DNA of 38,593 nucleotides from Salinimicrobium profundisediminis (GTDB lineage: Bacteria; Bacteroidota; Bacteroidia; Flavobacteriales; Flavobacteriaceae): contig NZ_JAPJDA010000033.1 of assembly GCF_026241755.1 (NCBI RefSeq), positions 1-38,593 on the forward strand, in the 5' to 3' direction. The notes under the pieces were generated by a model. That model saw nothing but the letters and a program-made list of their open reading frames with translations, did no database searches and was not told where the DNA came from. Every line of letters starts with the position of its first letter. Positions within the stretch are counted from its first letter, which is position 1. Positions 25,796 through 36,494 of the stretch are shown here, in pieces. Both the position numbers and the translations under genes were made by a program.

Positions 25796-25803
25796 TAAAA
25801 ATA
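25796..25803 (-). promoter_or_regulatory. Possible promoter of the DUF6588-like gene (TATTTTTA)
   Basis: The minus strand reads TATTTTTA, one base off TAnnTTTG, about 22 nt upstream of the GTG at 25773. It lies after the gyrB terminator, where a new promoter is needed. Confidence 0.4.
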
Positions 25804-25842
25804 GTAAAAAAAGTATAGCTTGTTCAGCAGATTGCACCAAAC

Positions 25843-25872
25843 AAAAAACCCTGCTAAAAAGCAGGGTTTTTT
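25843..25872 (-). terminator. gyrB terminator
   Basis: AAAAAACCCTGC and GCAGGGTTTTTT form a 12-bp stem with a TAAAAA loop, 19 nt after the gyrB stop, with a T run on the minus strand. Confidence 0.9.
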
Positions 25873-25891
25873 AAAATTATTTAAAGCTTGT

Positions 25892-27928
<2,037 letters not shown>

Positions 27929-28105
27929 TTATCAACAATTTATGTGGAAAAATCCTCTCTTGTAGCGGTTTGGAGAAGAGAGGCCTCAAACACTTCCCTC
28001 CCTTATTTTTACATTCAAAATTCCGGATGAAAGTGTTTTCCGGCAATTTACCCCTGAACCAAATTTTACAGATTTATTCACAATTGTAGCACACCCTTAT
28101 ACACG
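27929..28105. other. Cluster of DnaA-box-like 9-mers upstream of gyrB
   Basis: Four sites resemble TTATNCACA: TTATCAACA at 27929-27937 (one mismatch), TTTTCCACA on the minus strand at 27943-27951 (one mismatch), TTATTCACA at 28074-28082 (perfect) and TTATACACG at 28097-28105 (one mismatch). They lie in an A/T-rich 407-bp gap between divergent gyrB and the DUF2911 gene. They could be an origin or a DnaA-regulated promoter region, or chance in A/T-rich DNA. Confidence 0.35.
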
Positions 28106-28207
28106 ACAAAATTACGAAGCCTAAAAAGCCAGAAATGAGTATTTTAATTTCTCATCTTTTTAACCCGATTTAAAGAAAACCTTAACTAATTATTATTCAG
28201 CATGGTT

Positions 28208-28215
28208 TATATTTA
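28208..28215 (+). promoter_or_regulatory. Possible promoter of the DUF2911 gene (TATATTTA)
   Basis: One base off TAnnTTTG, with a leader of about 17-20 nt to the ATG at 28240. No -33 TTG is visible at the usual distance. Confidence 0.4.
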
Positions 28216-28239
28216 ACCCATAATTCAAAAACACAGGAA

Positions 28240-28815
28240 ATGAAGAAATATTTTATAATGTTCGCAGTTATGGCGGGGTCACTCACCACGCAATTATATG
28301 CTCAGGACACTACGGAAACTTTAAAAGATAATGACGGGCCCAACTTTTCAAAACTTGATGTGAGCCCTATGGATGTAGCTTTATTTAGAGGAGAAAACAA
28401 CGAACCTATGGCCAGAGTTCTTTACAGCCGGCCTCAAACCCGTGATCGTGAAGTCTTCGGAAAATTGGTTCCTTTTGGCGAAGTTTGGAGAACAGGTGCC
28501 AATGAAGCCACCGAAATCACGCTTTACCAGGACCTCATGGTAGCTAACAAAACCATCAAAAAAGGAACTTACACGCTTTTTACCATTCCAAAAGAAAACG
28601 AATGGACAATCATTCTTAATAACAGCACAAATATTTGGGGAGCATACGACTATCATGTAGAAAAAGATGTTGCCCGTATCACTGTACCTGTAAGAAAATC
28701 ACCTGTGCCCATTGAAGCACTGTCAATGAGCTTTGCAGAATCCAACGATGGCGCAAACTTGTTTATTGGCTGGGATGACCGCTATGTACAAATCCCCTTC
28801 AAGCAACCAAAATAA
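28240..28815 (+). CDS. DUF2911 family exported protein
   Basis: A signal peptide (MKKYFIMFAVMAGSLTTQLYAQ) leads a 191-residue protein with the DUF2911 block: ARVLYSRPQTRDREVFGKLV, PFGEVWRTGANEATEITLYQ, KKGTYTLFTIPKENEWTIIL and the last part WGAYDYHVEKDVARITVPV. The family is common in Bacteroidota, probably a periplasmic beta-rich domain; its role is unknown. It is a single gene, divergent from gyrB, and it shares a bidirectional terminator with convergent queE. Confidence 0.88.
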   Translation: MKKYFIMFAVMAGSLTTQLYAQDTTETLKDNDGPNFSKLDVSPMDVALFRGENNEPMARVLYSRPQTRDREVFGKLVPFGEVWRTGANEATEITLYQDLMVANKTIKKGTYTLFTIPKENEWTIILNNSTNIWGAYDYHVEKDVARITVPVRKSPVPIEALSMSFAESNDGANLFIGWDDRYVQIPFKQPK

Positions 28816-28844
28816 GAAGTAACAATACAGGAAAAATATAATCT

Positions 28845-28875
28845 AAAAACGCCCTTTTTGAAAGGGCGTTTTTTT
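28845..28875. terminator. Bidirectional terminator between the DUF2911 gene and queE
   Basis: AAAAACGCCCTT and AAGGGCGTTTTT form a stem over a short T/G/A loop with a T7 run. The T run overlaps the queE stop codon at 28874-28876. Confidence 0.85.
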
Positions 28876-29506
28876 ATGGGATGTTCAGGTATTTATGTGT
28901 TTGCAGCGACACCTTCCATTTTGGGTTCTGCATTACGTATTCTACAATTAAAGGCATCATCTTTTCACGGTTACTCCATTCGGGTTGTAGATAAAGGATA
29001 CAATTTTCATTCACCTGCGCCGCCTGTTCCTCGGCAAACTGGAAATCGTGTTTATTAAATATTATCACCTTCAGCTCATTTGCAATTTGGTAGATCTCTG
29101 GAGTGGGTAGCTTGATTTTCTTCGGGGAAAGGCAAATCCAGTCCCATGTTCCTGTCACCGGGTATGCTCCCGAAGTCTCAATGTGGATCTTTGCTCCTTT
29201 TTCCTTTAAACTACTGGTGAGCGGCTCCATATTCCAGGTAAGAGGTTCTCCTCCAGTGACCACTACAGTTTTACTATGTTTCACAGCATTGCCAACAATA
29301 GTTTCAACACCTGTTGGAGGGTGCAGCTTCGCATTCCAGCTTTCTTTAACATCACACCAGTGACAGCCAACATCGCAGCCGCCCACACGTATAAAGTAAG
29401 CAGCAGTCCCCTTGTGAAAACCTTCTCCCTGAATGGTATAAAATTCTTCCATTAGCGGCAGCATCTTTCCCTGCTCCACCAGCTCGTTCATTTCCTGTTC
29501 TTTCAT
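28874..29506 (-). CDS. queE: 7-carboxy-7-deazaguanine synthase
   Basis: QueE is a radical SAM enzyme that makes 7-carboxy-7-deazaguanine in queuosine and deazapurine synthesis. From the ATG at 29506 the protein has 210 residues. The cluster cysteines are Cys44, Cys48 and Cys51 in GGCDVGCHWCDV (CxxxCxxC), preceded by EEFYTIQGEG. VVVTGGEPLTWN and HIETSGAYPV follow, then QPEWSN near the C-terminus. A frame extension of 24 codons exists upstream but contains a perfect TAnnTTTG element, so the shorter start is preferred. It follows the amidase/M14 gene with a spacing of about 90 nt from the chosen start. Its precursor comes from FolE, also in this window. Confidence 0.93.
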   Translation of the reverse strand: MKEQEMNELVEQGKMLPLMEEFYTIQGEGFHKGTAAYFIRVGGCDVGCHWCDVKESWNAKLHPPTGVETIVGNAVKHSKTVVVTGGEPLTWNMEPLTSSLKEKGAKIHIETSGAYPVTGTWDWICLSPKKIKLPTPEIYQIANELKVIIFNKHDFQFAEEQAAQVNENCILYLQPEWSNREKMMPLIVEYVMQNPKWKVSLQTHKYLNIP

Positions 29507-29512
29507 AAGCGG

Positions 29513-29520
29513 CAAAGGTA
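29513..29520 (-). promoter_or_regulatory. queE promoter (TACCTTTG)
   Basis: A perfect TAnnTTTG on the minus strand, only 6 nt upstream of the ATG at 29506, so the leader would be nearly absent. Alternatively transcription comes from the amidase/M14 gene upstream. Confidence 0.5.
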
Positions 29521-29597
29521 CATAAAAACAGGATTTAGCAACCGGCATTATATAACCAAATTCAATCAATTCCGGCAACCGATTTATTCTTTAAAAC

Positions 29598-31682
29598 CTA
29601 ATTCCGAATAATGAACCCATTCTTAAAATTGGAAGCCTCTCCATCAAGAGGAACAACAAATCCGTTTATGACAGCATAATATGGTTTTCCTGCTTTTGTC
29701 AAGAAGAAAGTTGGGTTCATTCCCACCTTTATTTCTTCTGAAACTTTAAAATTTTGGCCTACCACTACAATGGGATAATTAAAATATCTTCTGTCTTTTG
29801 GCAGGTTTTGAACCCTTACATAAGCTACGCCTTTTGAATGAAGATCTGAAAAATTCAATTTTTCCACAGCATCGAGGTTGGGCAAAACTTCGGCATGGAT
29901 TTTCCCAGCTTCAAAATCAAATCCTGAAGCATCCAGGGTATTATACCCGAAATTTGTGGAGAGATCTCCCTGATCTGCAATGTAGCTTCTGTAAAAGAGT
30001 TGCTTTTCATTTTGCGAGTAAACTTCAGAATGGTTTATTCCTAAGTCAAGAATGTATTGCTCTCCAAAAAGGGCATATTGCAAGCCCTTTATTTTAAGAT
30101 CATAAAGTTTGCTGTCATTTTCAGGAATTTTGCTGTAATCGGCAATAGCCATAGACTCATATTCTTCTTCAGCAATAGAAAAGATGGCTGATAGAATTGT
30201 TAGAAAGTTCAATTTTCTAATTTCCTGTTTTTCCGGGTCTCCCGGGAAGCCGCCCGATTCTATCAACACAGTGCTGGTGCCCCATTTCTGAATATTATCT
30301 CCAAATGCCCGTGGTTCAAAATCATCATTGTACCTGCCTACATTTCCCGGAGCATATTCCTGCAGAAGTTGATTCATTTGAACAATAAGTTTCATAGCGT
30401 TTCCACGAACATCATTAATAGATTTCTCATAGTTATAAGCAGGTGCCAAAAATGAGATTGTAGCCGGGTTTTCTGAACCCTGTGTGTTGTAATACCTGCT
30501 TTGATCGTGAAGATTAAACCCAAAGTCGGCTTCAAGGCTATCTCTAACCCGTTTTAAGGTCTTTGCTTCAGGTGACTGCAAACGCAAAGCATCGCGATTA
30601 ACATCAATACCTAAAGAGTTTCTACGCTGAAATACCTCAGCCCCATCGGGATTGAGCATTGGCAGAAAATGTAATTTTACCTTCTTCAACATTGCTTCTT
30701 TTTCCTTCTGAAAGGAATCATGGGCGAGAAAATTGAGAATGTCAAAAACGGCCATAGTTGCCGTAGATTCATCGCCGTGCATCTGAGACCATAAAAAAAC
30801 ATCAGTTTCACCTGAACCGATACTTATTAAATAAAGCTCCCTGTTTTCTATTGATTTTCCTACCTGGTTTACCTCAAACAGGTTGTTTTTTTGCCATTTT
30901 TGAATGACAGGCTTAATATCATTATGCTTAAAACGCCTTTCTTCAAAACCTGGTTCTTTATAATCCTGGTAATGACCTACAATTTCACGAACCAGAGAAA
31001 AGGTTTTATCAAGTACAGGTGCGGGAACCGGTTTAAAAGCAAGATCGGCAGTAGCGGCCCTGACCTTTTCCATAAAATCATCTCCCGGATCTGATTTCTT
31101 AGTTCTGTAACCCGCATCTTTTTCAAGCCACAATTCGTGATCTTCAAACCTTGTGTACTCGTGATGACCAACTACGTACTCAATATCATATTTTGTTTTC
31201 AGGTACCTTACCAGCCAGATGTTTGCTTCCAGTTGAGCTTGAGTTAGGGGCGTCCCGGGAGTGCCTCCTACATTTTCCACTCCTATTGCTGTATGGTTTA
31301 ATCCTATTACATGTCGCCCCATTATCGTTTCGGGCATTAGACGATAGATCGTTCCATCCCTGTCGACCAGAAAATGGGTGGAAACATTTAAGTCACTCGC
31401 CCCGGAAATTGCTGTTCTGCTGCCGGGAAGGTAAGGGTCTTTAAAGGCTGCAAAAGATCTTTGGAGGGTAGGAATAGCTGTCCAGTGAAGTACTACCATT
31501 TTAGGCACAATAGTGGGATCTTCTTTTTCAAGACCATATCTATCTTTCATATAAGCCAAACTTAGCTCCTCCCGTTCTTCATTGAAAACAATGGGTTTAT
31601 CTATTATCCGGGAAGTATTAGTACCGGCAGTACCACAGGAAAGCAGTAAAAGGGAAATAAAAAGAACGAACGGGTGTCTCAT
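29598..31682 (-). CDS. Lipoprotein fusion of N-acetylmuramoyl-L-alanine amidase and M14 carboxypeptidase
   Basis: The 694-residue protein has a lipoprotein signal (FVLFISLLLLSC) and two catalytic domains. An Amidase_2 domain (about 55-205) shows VVLHWTAI with His66, STHFLVDRDG, His173 in VGHHEYTRF and Asp198 in KKSDPG, matching the AmpD zinc ligands. An M14 zinc carboxypeptidase domain (about 250-510) has HGDE (His302, Glu305), NPDG (344-347), NRDALRLQSPE, His392 in FNLHDQ and catalytic Glu475 in LIESGGFPGD. A beta-rich tail (about 560-694) has no recognised domain. An amidase cuts glycan from stem peptide, and an M14 enzyme could trim the peptide. It lies between susD and queE on the same strand. 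Confidence 0.87.
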   Translation of the reverse strand: MRHPFVLFISLLLLSCGTAGTNTSRIIDKPIVFNEEREELSLAYMKDRYGLEKEDPTIVPKMVVLHWTAIPTLQRSFAAFKDPYLPGSRTAISGASDLNVSTHFLVDRDGTIYRLMPETIMGRHVIGLNHTAIGVENVGGTPGTPLTQAQLEANIWLVRYLKTKYDIEYVVGHHEYTRFEDHELWLEKDAGYRTKKSDPGDDFMEKVRAATADLAFKPVPAPVLDKTFSLVREIVGHYQDYKEPGFEERRFKHNDIKPVIQKWQKNNLFEVNQVGKSIENRELYLISIGSGETDVFLWSQMHGDESTATMAVFDILNFLAHDSFQKEKEAMLKKVKLHFLPMLNPDGAEVFQRRNSLGIDVNRDALRLQSPEAKTLKRVRDSLEADFGFNLHDQSRYYNTQGSENPATISFLAPAYNYEKSINDVRGNAMKLIVQMNQLLQEYAPGNVGRYNDDFEPRAFGDNIQKWGTSTVLIESGGFPGDPEKQEIRKLNFLTILSAIFSIAEEEYESMAIADYSKIPENDSKLYDLKIKGLQYALFGEQYILDLGINHSEVYSQNEKQLFYRSYIADQGDLSTNFGYNTLDASGFDFEAGKIHAEVLPNLDAVEKLNFSDLHSKGVAYVRVQNLPKDRRYFNYPIVVVGQNFKVSEEIKVGMNPTFFLTKAGKPYYAVINGFVVPLDGEASNFKNGFIIRN

Positions 31683-31696
31683 AATATGTAGAAAAT

Positions 31697-31725
31697 AAAA
31701 TCTCCCGACAATATCGGGAGATTTT
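31697..31725 (-). terminator. susCD terminator
   Basis: AAAATCTCCCGA and TCGGGAGATTTT form a 12-bp stem with a CAATA loop, about 20 nt beyond the susD stop. On the minus strand it runs into a T-rich stretch just before the amidase gene start, so that gene may be read by partial read-through. Confidence 0.82.
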
Positions 31726-31746
31726 AAGAATTATGGGAATGGATTT

Positions 31747-33138
31747 TTATTCATCCCACCATACAGTACCATAAATAGAATCTTCCCCTCCAAATTGTCT
31801 TTCTACAGCCTCATTAAAATTATCGGCGTTGTTGAAATCTTCGGTATCGGGGTAAGCAAGTCGGGTTGGCACCGGGCGTCCTTCGGGCTGAACAAAATCA
31901 TTGGGAAATCCTGTTCTTCTCCACTCACTCCACGCTTCGTAGCCATTCATAAATAAATGGATCCAACGTTGTTCTGAAATTCTCTCTAATGCATTTGCAG
32001 GATCAAAAGCAACTTCTGGCTGACTTATAAACTCATCTACACCTTCAGTTGAACCTGTCCACTGAAGAACAGACTTTTCTATTGCCAAATTGTAATAAGT
32101 TTCAGCATCTTCGGTTACCCAGTCTCTTTCCGCAGCTTCAGCAATAGCGAACAACACCTGAGGGTAGGTTACCAAATAAACAGGAGCATCCTGAGCGGTA
32201 ATGTCAGAACCCAGCAATGAATATTCTTCAGTCCCTATAGCTTCGGTTTCTCCATAGGGCATACCAATAAACTCACCGCTTTCACGCGCAGGATTTGCAT
32301 ACACCTCTAAACGCGGATCATCAACCGGCTTCATCTCTTCAACTAAATTAACTGTGAGAGCCCACCACTCCCGATTGCTTTCTACTACCTGATCATACCA
32401 GTAGTTTTGATTGTTAGCATCGGCTAAGTGCTGAAAGACCAGGCTATCATCATTAGTGTTCATCACCCCATCGGCCATTGCAGCATTAAACTCATCTTGC
32501 GCCCATTGAGGATCTACTTCAGAAAGACGAAGAGCCATTAAAAGTCTGAGCGAATTACCCAGCTTTTTCCATTTCTCCATATTGCCACCATAGACCAGGT
32601 CATTATCAATATCACCTGCAACTATTTGACTATTGGCCTCTTTTAACAGCGCAAACAAATTTGAATAGATTGACTCCTGGGTGTCATATGCGGGGGTGAA
32701 ATTTTTATTCCCCTGCAAAGCTTCAGTGTAAGGCACATCACCCCACCTATCGGTTAAATTCCAGTAAAAATAAGCCTTCAAAATTTTTGCCACAGCTAGC
32801 TGGTTGGCAACCGGACCTTCAGCAGCATTTAAATCTTCTTCAGAATTTAAAACGGTCTCAAGGTTCATAAGCGGCCCTTCATAGAACCAGTAAAAGTTTG
32901 TAGAACCTTCGGGGTATAAAGATACCCCCACGTATTGGGTCTCGGCTAAGTACTGGGCCAGAAATTCTCCCTGTGGGGAAGAGCTTAAAGATGGAAGATA
33001 TAATTGTGCGTTGGCAATTAATTGTGTTCCCGATGCTTCACCAGGTATATTTGGGTTCACATTAATATCTTCGTCAAATTCGCTACATCCCAGCAAGCTA
33101 AGATTGCAAAATAATAAGATGATAATATATTTTTTCAT
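31747..33138 (-). CDS. SusD/RagB-family outer membrane lipoprotein (SusD-like_2 type)
   Basis: SusD-type proteins sit over the SusC channel and bind the nutrient on the cell surface. The 463-residue protein has a lipoprotein signal (KKYIIILLFCNLSLLGC, Cys18) and the start SEFDEDINVNPNIPGEA typical of the SusD-like_2 group. It is followed by helical repeats (QLAVAKILKAYFYWNLTDRWGDVPYTEAL) and the C-terminal ISEQRWIHLFMNGYEAWSEWRRTGFP. It starts 10 nt after the susC stop, forming the usual pair. The ligand is not evident; no glycoside hydrolase is nearby, and the adjacent enzyme is a peptidase/amidase. Confidence 0.93.
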   Translation of the reverse strand: MKKYIIILLFCNLSLLGCSEFDEDINVNPNIPGEASGTQLIANAQLYLPSLSSSPQGEFLAQYLAETQYVGVSLYPEGSTNFYWFYEGPLMNLETVLNSEEDLNAAEGPVANQLAVAKILKAYFYWNLTDRWGDVPYTEALQGNKNFTPAYDTQESIYSNLFALLKEANSQIVAGDIDNDLVYGGNMEKWKKLGNSLRLLMALRLSEVDPQWAQDEFNAAMADGVMNTNDDSLVFQHLADANNQNYWYDQVVESNREWWALTVNLVEEMKPVDDPRLEVYANPARESGEFIGMPYGETEAIGTEEYSLLGSDITAQDAPVYLVTYPQVLFAIAEAAERDWVTEDAETYYNLAIEKSVLQWTGSTEGVDEFISQPEVAFDPANALERISEQRWIHLFMNGYEAWSEWRRTGFPNDFVQPEGRPVPTRLAYPDTEDFNNADNFNEAVERQFGGEDSIYGTVWWDE

Positions 33139-33148
33139 AATTGTTTTT

Positions 33149-36100
33149 TTAGAAAGTAATGTTTACGTCTACCCCAATTGATCGCACTGACGGTAATTGA
33201 CCTGATTCGTACCAGCTAATTGACTGGGCTCCCGTAGAAATCGCAGAAGGATCAATACCTTCTGGCGCTTCCTGCCAAATCATAAACGGATTTTGGGCAA
33301 TCACAGCTAATTGCACACTCTCTACAGGAAAATTGCCCAGGATCTCTTTGGTAAGATTATAACCCAGCCTTAATTCTTTCATTTTTATGTAAGAAGCGTC
33401 AAAAAGCCACTCTTCGTAGATTCGCCTTCCCAATACATTCCTGTAATAGCTTCGGGCATTGACATAAGCACTTACCGGTTCACCTGTCTCAGCAGAAATT
33501 CCCTCTACCTTTACACCACCACCCTGGTCTAAGGGATCCCTTACATTTGCCCCTCTATCGTTCATTGCAACGGTTACGGGGTCCTGTCCGGTTCTTACCG
33601 CTAACATTTTAGACCGGCTAAAGAACTGCCCGCCGCCCTGAAACTCGATCATCCCTGAAAGTCTCCAGTTTCCATAACTAAATGTATTGGAGAAGCCTCC
33701 CGTAAAATCTGGAAGCACACTTCCAAAATTATGGGTTTCATCTGTGTAAAGCGGCATATTGTCGTCACCTAAAAGTATTTGCCCTGTCGCTTCATCTCTT
33801 TGATAAGCTGTACCTACAAGACTTCCAAAGGGCTTCCCTTCATAAGAGTTGAGAAAGCTCGTCACACTGGAGTAAGTTGTGGAAGAGTAAGTATACACAT
33901 CAATACCGGGAGCCAGCTCTACTACCATACTTTCGTTACTCGCGAAATTAAGATTGGTGTCCCAAAAGAATTTTCCAGTTTCAATAGGCCTGGCATTTAT
34001 AGCCACCTCAATACCTTTATTTTCAATTAAACCTGCATTGATTGTAGTGGAGCCATAACCACTGGCCCCTGAAACATCAAGGTTAATAATCTGGTTCTTG
34101 TTCTTTTGTTCATAATAAGTAAAATCAAATCCCAGCCTGCTGTCAAAAAATCTTAAATCGAGCCCAAGCTCGTATGAATGAGCAAATGACGGCTCAATAT
34201 TTGGATTATTCAGGTTATCTGGAACAAACAAAGTATTGGTACCTTCATACACTGTTCCCACTCCAAAGCCCATTGTTGTTTCATAGGGAGAAAGATCAGA
34301 TCCTGCCTGTGCATAACTGGCTCTAGCCTTTGCAAAGCTTAAAGGATCCCAATCTAAAAATTCGCTAAAAATCACACTTCCCGAGATGGAAGGATACCAG
34401 TAAGAATTATTATCATCAGGAAGGGCCGAAGAATTGTCATTTCTCAAGGATGCATCTACAAAAAAAGTATCTGCGTATCCTAAAGAAACAAGACCAAACA
34501 AACTCCTCACCTGTTTTCTTAGCAGATAATTAGATGTTTCAGGACGGTCAATCGAAGCATCAATATTATAAAAACCCGGTGAAGAAAGCCCACCTACGGT
34601 TGCCATGGTTAAATAGGTGTAGTTCCTATTCCAGATATTTCCTCCCAAACTGGCATTAAGCGATAAATCTCCCCACTCTTCATCAAACTGAGCAAGAAAT
34701 TCATAGTTAAATTCTTTGTTCTGAAATTTTCCGATATAAAAAGATGGAAGGCTTTTACCTCCAAAGGCAGTACGCTCCTGAATATTTTGAGTATAAAGAT
34801 CCCCTCTTATGTGTCCACTCAAACTAAGGTTCTCCAAAACCTGAAAGGTTATTCCCACATCTCCAAAAAACCTATCCCGGTTATCCTGACTAAGGTTCTC
34901 GTAGGCATTAAAGAATGGATTATTCCAGTACAAAGGATCAAAATCAGTAACTTCTCCTGTTTCAGAACTTGGCCTGCTAAGATTCCAGTGAAGGTAAGTT
35001 CCATCTTCATATTGATAGTCCCGCAATCTATTCATATCCACATTACGCTGAAACCATTGTACGAGATAATTAGCCCCAAACTCTGATCCCTGTCCCGGGC
35101 GCTGCGCGTCATTCCGGGCAAATGTAAAATTGGTTGAAACATTTATTTTGTCAACTACATCGGCATCGGCATGAACAGTAAGGTTGTTTCTATCTAAATG
35201 TGTATTTGGCTCTACACCTTCTATTTTTGTATCATTCAGACTAATTCTGAAGTTGATCTTTTCTCCCCCACCGGCAACCGATACAGTATTATTAAAAGTG
35301 TAACCGGTTTCATAGAAATCCTTAATATTATCTGGATGGGGCACAAAAGGAGTTAATTGCCCATAGGTAGGGTCTTGAGGGTAAAAACTAAAGACCTGCC
35401 TTACCATTGTCCCATCCATTCTAGGACCCCAACTTTCATCAACAGATATATCTACGTAGGGATCTCCATTAGGAAGTGTTCTAAAATCTAAACTAGACCC
35501 TCCTCCATACATGTTCTGTAAGGGCATAAAATCATAAGTTGACTGCACTGAAAAAGTGGAATTAGCCTGCACCGTAAACTTTTCGGCCGCTCCCTTTTTT
35601 GTGGTGATCATAATAACGCCATACTGCCCACGAATTCCGTATAAAGCTGAAGCTGCAGGACCCTTTAACACATTCACAGATTCAATATCGGCAGGGTTCA
35701 CATCCTGCCCCAGGTTTCCATAATCGGCACCTGCACTCCCCGCAAAATTGGCATTTGAAATTGGTGTACCATCTATCACTATTAAAGGCTGGTCTCCTCC
35801 TCCTATGGAATTTACTCCCCTAATTTTGATTTTTTGAGTCCCCCCCATACTTGCTCCCGATGATCCGGTAACCTGTACTCCAGCAACTCTCCCCCCCAGG
35901 GCTCCAATAACATTTTGGTCTTTGGCAACTGTTAGATCTTCCCCATCTACTTCCTGTGTGGCATATCCAAGGGATTTCTTATCCCTTGAAATCCCCAGGG
36001 CTGTTACCACCACCTCATCGAGGGCCTGGAGATCGGCTTCCAGTTGTACATTAATCTGGTCGTTTGAGCCCACAGTACGTTTCACAGTTTTGTAACCAAT

Positions 36101-36328
36101 AGAAGAGAAGCTAAGCACATCTCCGGTTTCTGCTTTAATAGAAAAATTCCCATCAAAGTCGGTCACAGTACCTTTATTGGTACCTTCAATAATAACGTTT
36201 ACTCCGGGAATCGGCATACTCTTTTGAGCACTGATTACCGTACCCGAAATCACCCTTTCCTGGGCCTGCACATTCATGAACTGCACAAGAGCGATCAGGA
36301 ATGAAAACAGTGTAATTTTGTTTCTCAT
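33149..36328 (-). CDS. SusC/RagA-family TonB-dependent transporter
   Basis: SusC proteins are TonB-dependent outer membrane channels. From the ATG at 36328 this protein has 1059 residues and begins with a signal peptide (MRNKITLFSFLIALVQFMNVQAQ). It then has a carboxypeptidase-like domain (RVISGTVISAQKSMPIPGVN), the TonB-interacting region ALDEVVVTALGISRDKKSLGYA, a plug domain with IRGVNSIGGGDQPLIVIDGTP and a long barrel ending VDVNITF. A GTG at 36379 would add 17 residues, but the -7 element at 36358-36365 lies within it. It is cotranscribed with susD. Confidence 0.94.
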   Translation of the reverse strand: MRNKITLFSFLIALVQFMNVQAQERVISGTVISAQKSMPIPGVNVIIEGTNKGTVTDFDGNFSIKAETGDVLSFSSIGYKTVKRTVGSNDQINVQLEADLQALDEVVVTALGISRDKKSLGYATQEVDGEDLTVAKDQNVIGALGGRVAGVQVTGSSGASMGGTQKIKIRGVNSIGGGDQPLIVIDGTPISNANFAGSAGADYGNLGQDVNPADIESVNVLKGPAASALYGIRGQYGVIMITTKKGAAEKFTVQANSTFSVQSTYDFMPLQNMYGGGSSLDFRTLPNGDPYVDISVDESWGPRMDGTMVRQVFSFYPQDPTYGQLTPFVPHPDNIKDFYETGYTFNNTVSVAGGGEKINFRISLNDTKIEGVEPNTHLDRNNLTVHADADVVDKINVSTNFTFARNDAQRPGQGSEFGANYLVQWFQRNVDMNRLRDYQYEDGTYLHWNLSRPSSETGEVTDFDPLYWNNPFFNAYENLSQDNRDRFFGDVGITFQVLENLSLSGHIRGDLYTQNIQERTAFGGKSLPSFYIGKFQNKEFNYEFLAQFDEEWGDLSLNASLGGNIWNRNYTYLTMATVGGLSSPGFYNIDASIDRPETSNYLLRKQVRSLFGLVSLGYADTFFVDASLRNDNSSALPDDNNSYWYPSISGSVIFSEFLDWDPLSFAKARASYAQAGSDLSPYETTMGFGVGTVYEGTNTLFVPDNLNNPNIEPSFAHSYELGLDLRFFDSRLGFDFTYYEQKNKNQIINLDVSGASGYGSTTINAGLIENKGIEVAINARPIETGKFFWDTNLNFASNESMVVELAPGIDVYTYSSTTYSSVTSFLNSYEGKPFGSLVGTAYQRDEATGQILLGDDNMPLYTDETHNFGSVLPDFTGGFSNTFSYGNWRLSGMIEFQGGGQFFSRSKMLAVRTGQDPVTVAMNDRGANVRDPLDQGGGVKVEGISAETGEPVSAYVNARSYYRNVLGRRIYEEWLFDASYIKMKELRLGYNLTKEILGNFPVESVQLAVIAQNPFMIWQEAPEGIDPSAISTGAQSISWYESGQLPSVRSIGVDVNITF

Positions 36329-36357
36329 TTGTTTGGTTTTTGAGTTAAAAATTGATG

Positions 36358-36386
36358 AAAAGCTATTAAATTTTTTCACGTTTCAA
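36358..36386 (-). promoter_or_regulatory. susCD promoter
   Basis: On the minus strand TTG (36384-36386), an 18-nt spacer and TAGCTTTT (36358-36365, one base off TAnnTTTG). The leader to the ATG at 36328 is about 22 nt. Confidence 0.6.
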
Positions 36387-36477
36387 TCTTTTCTTCTTAA
36401 AAACCTTTAGATAAGAAAAAAAAGCTAACTTGAATTTTCTTTTTAAAATCCCGTACAAGTGAGAAAAAACAATCATT

Positions 36478-36494
36478 CAAAAATGTCATTTTTG
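36478..36494. repeat. Palindromic repeat CAAAAATG-T-CATTTTTG, copy G
   Basis: A perfect copy with T at the centre, extended by TT/AA to 36476-36496. It lies at the 5' end of the DD-carboxypeptidase gene, and its ATG (36483-36485) is a probable start codon. Confidence 0.8.

Noticed and set aside
29507-29578. 24-residue N-terminal extension of queE
   Set aside because: It includes the TACCTTTG element and unusual residues ahead of the conserved EEFYTIQGEG start region.
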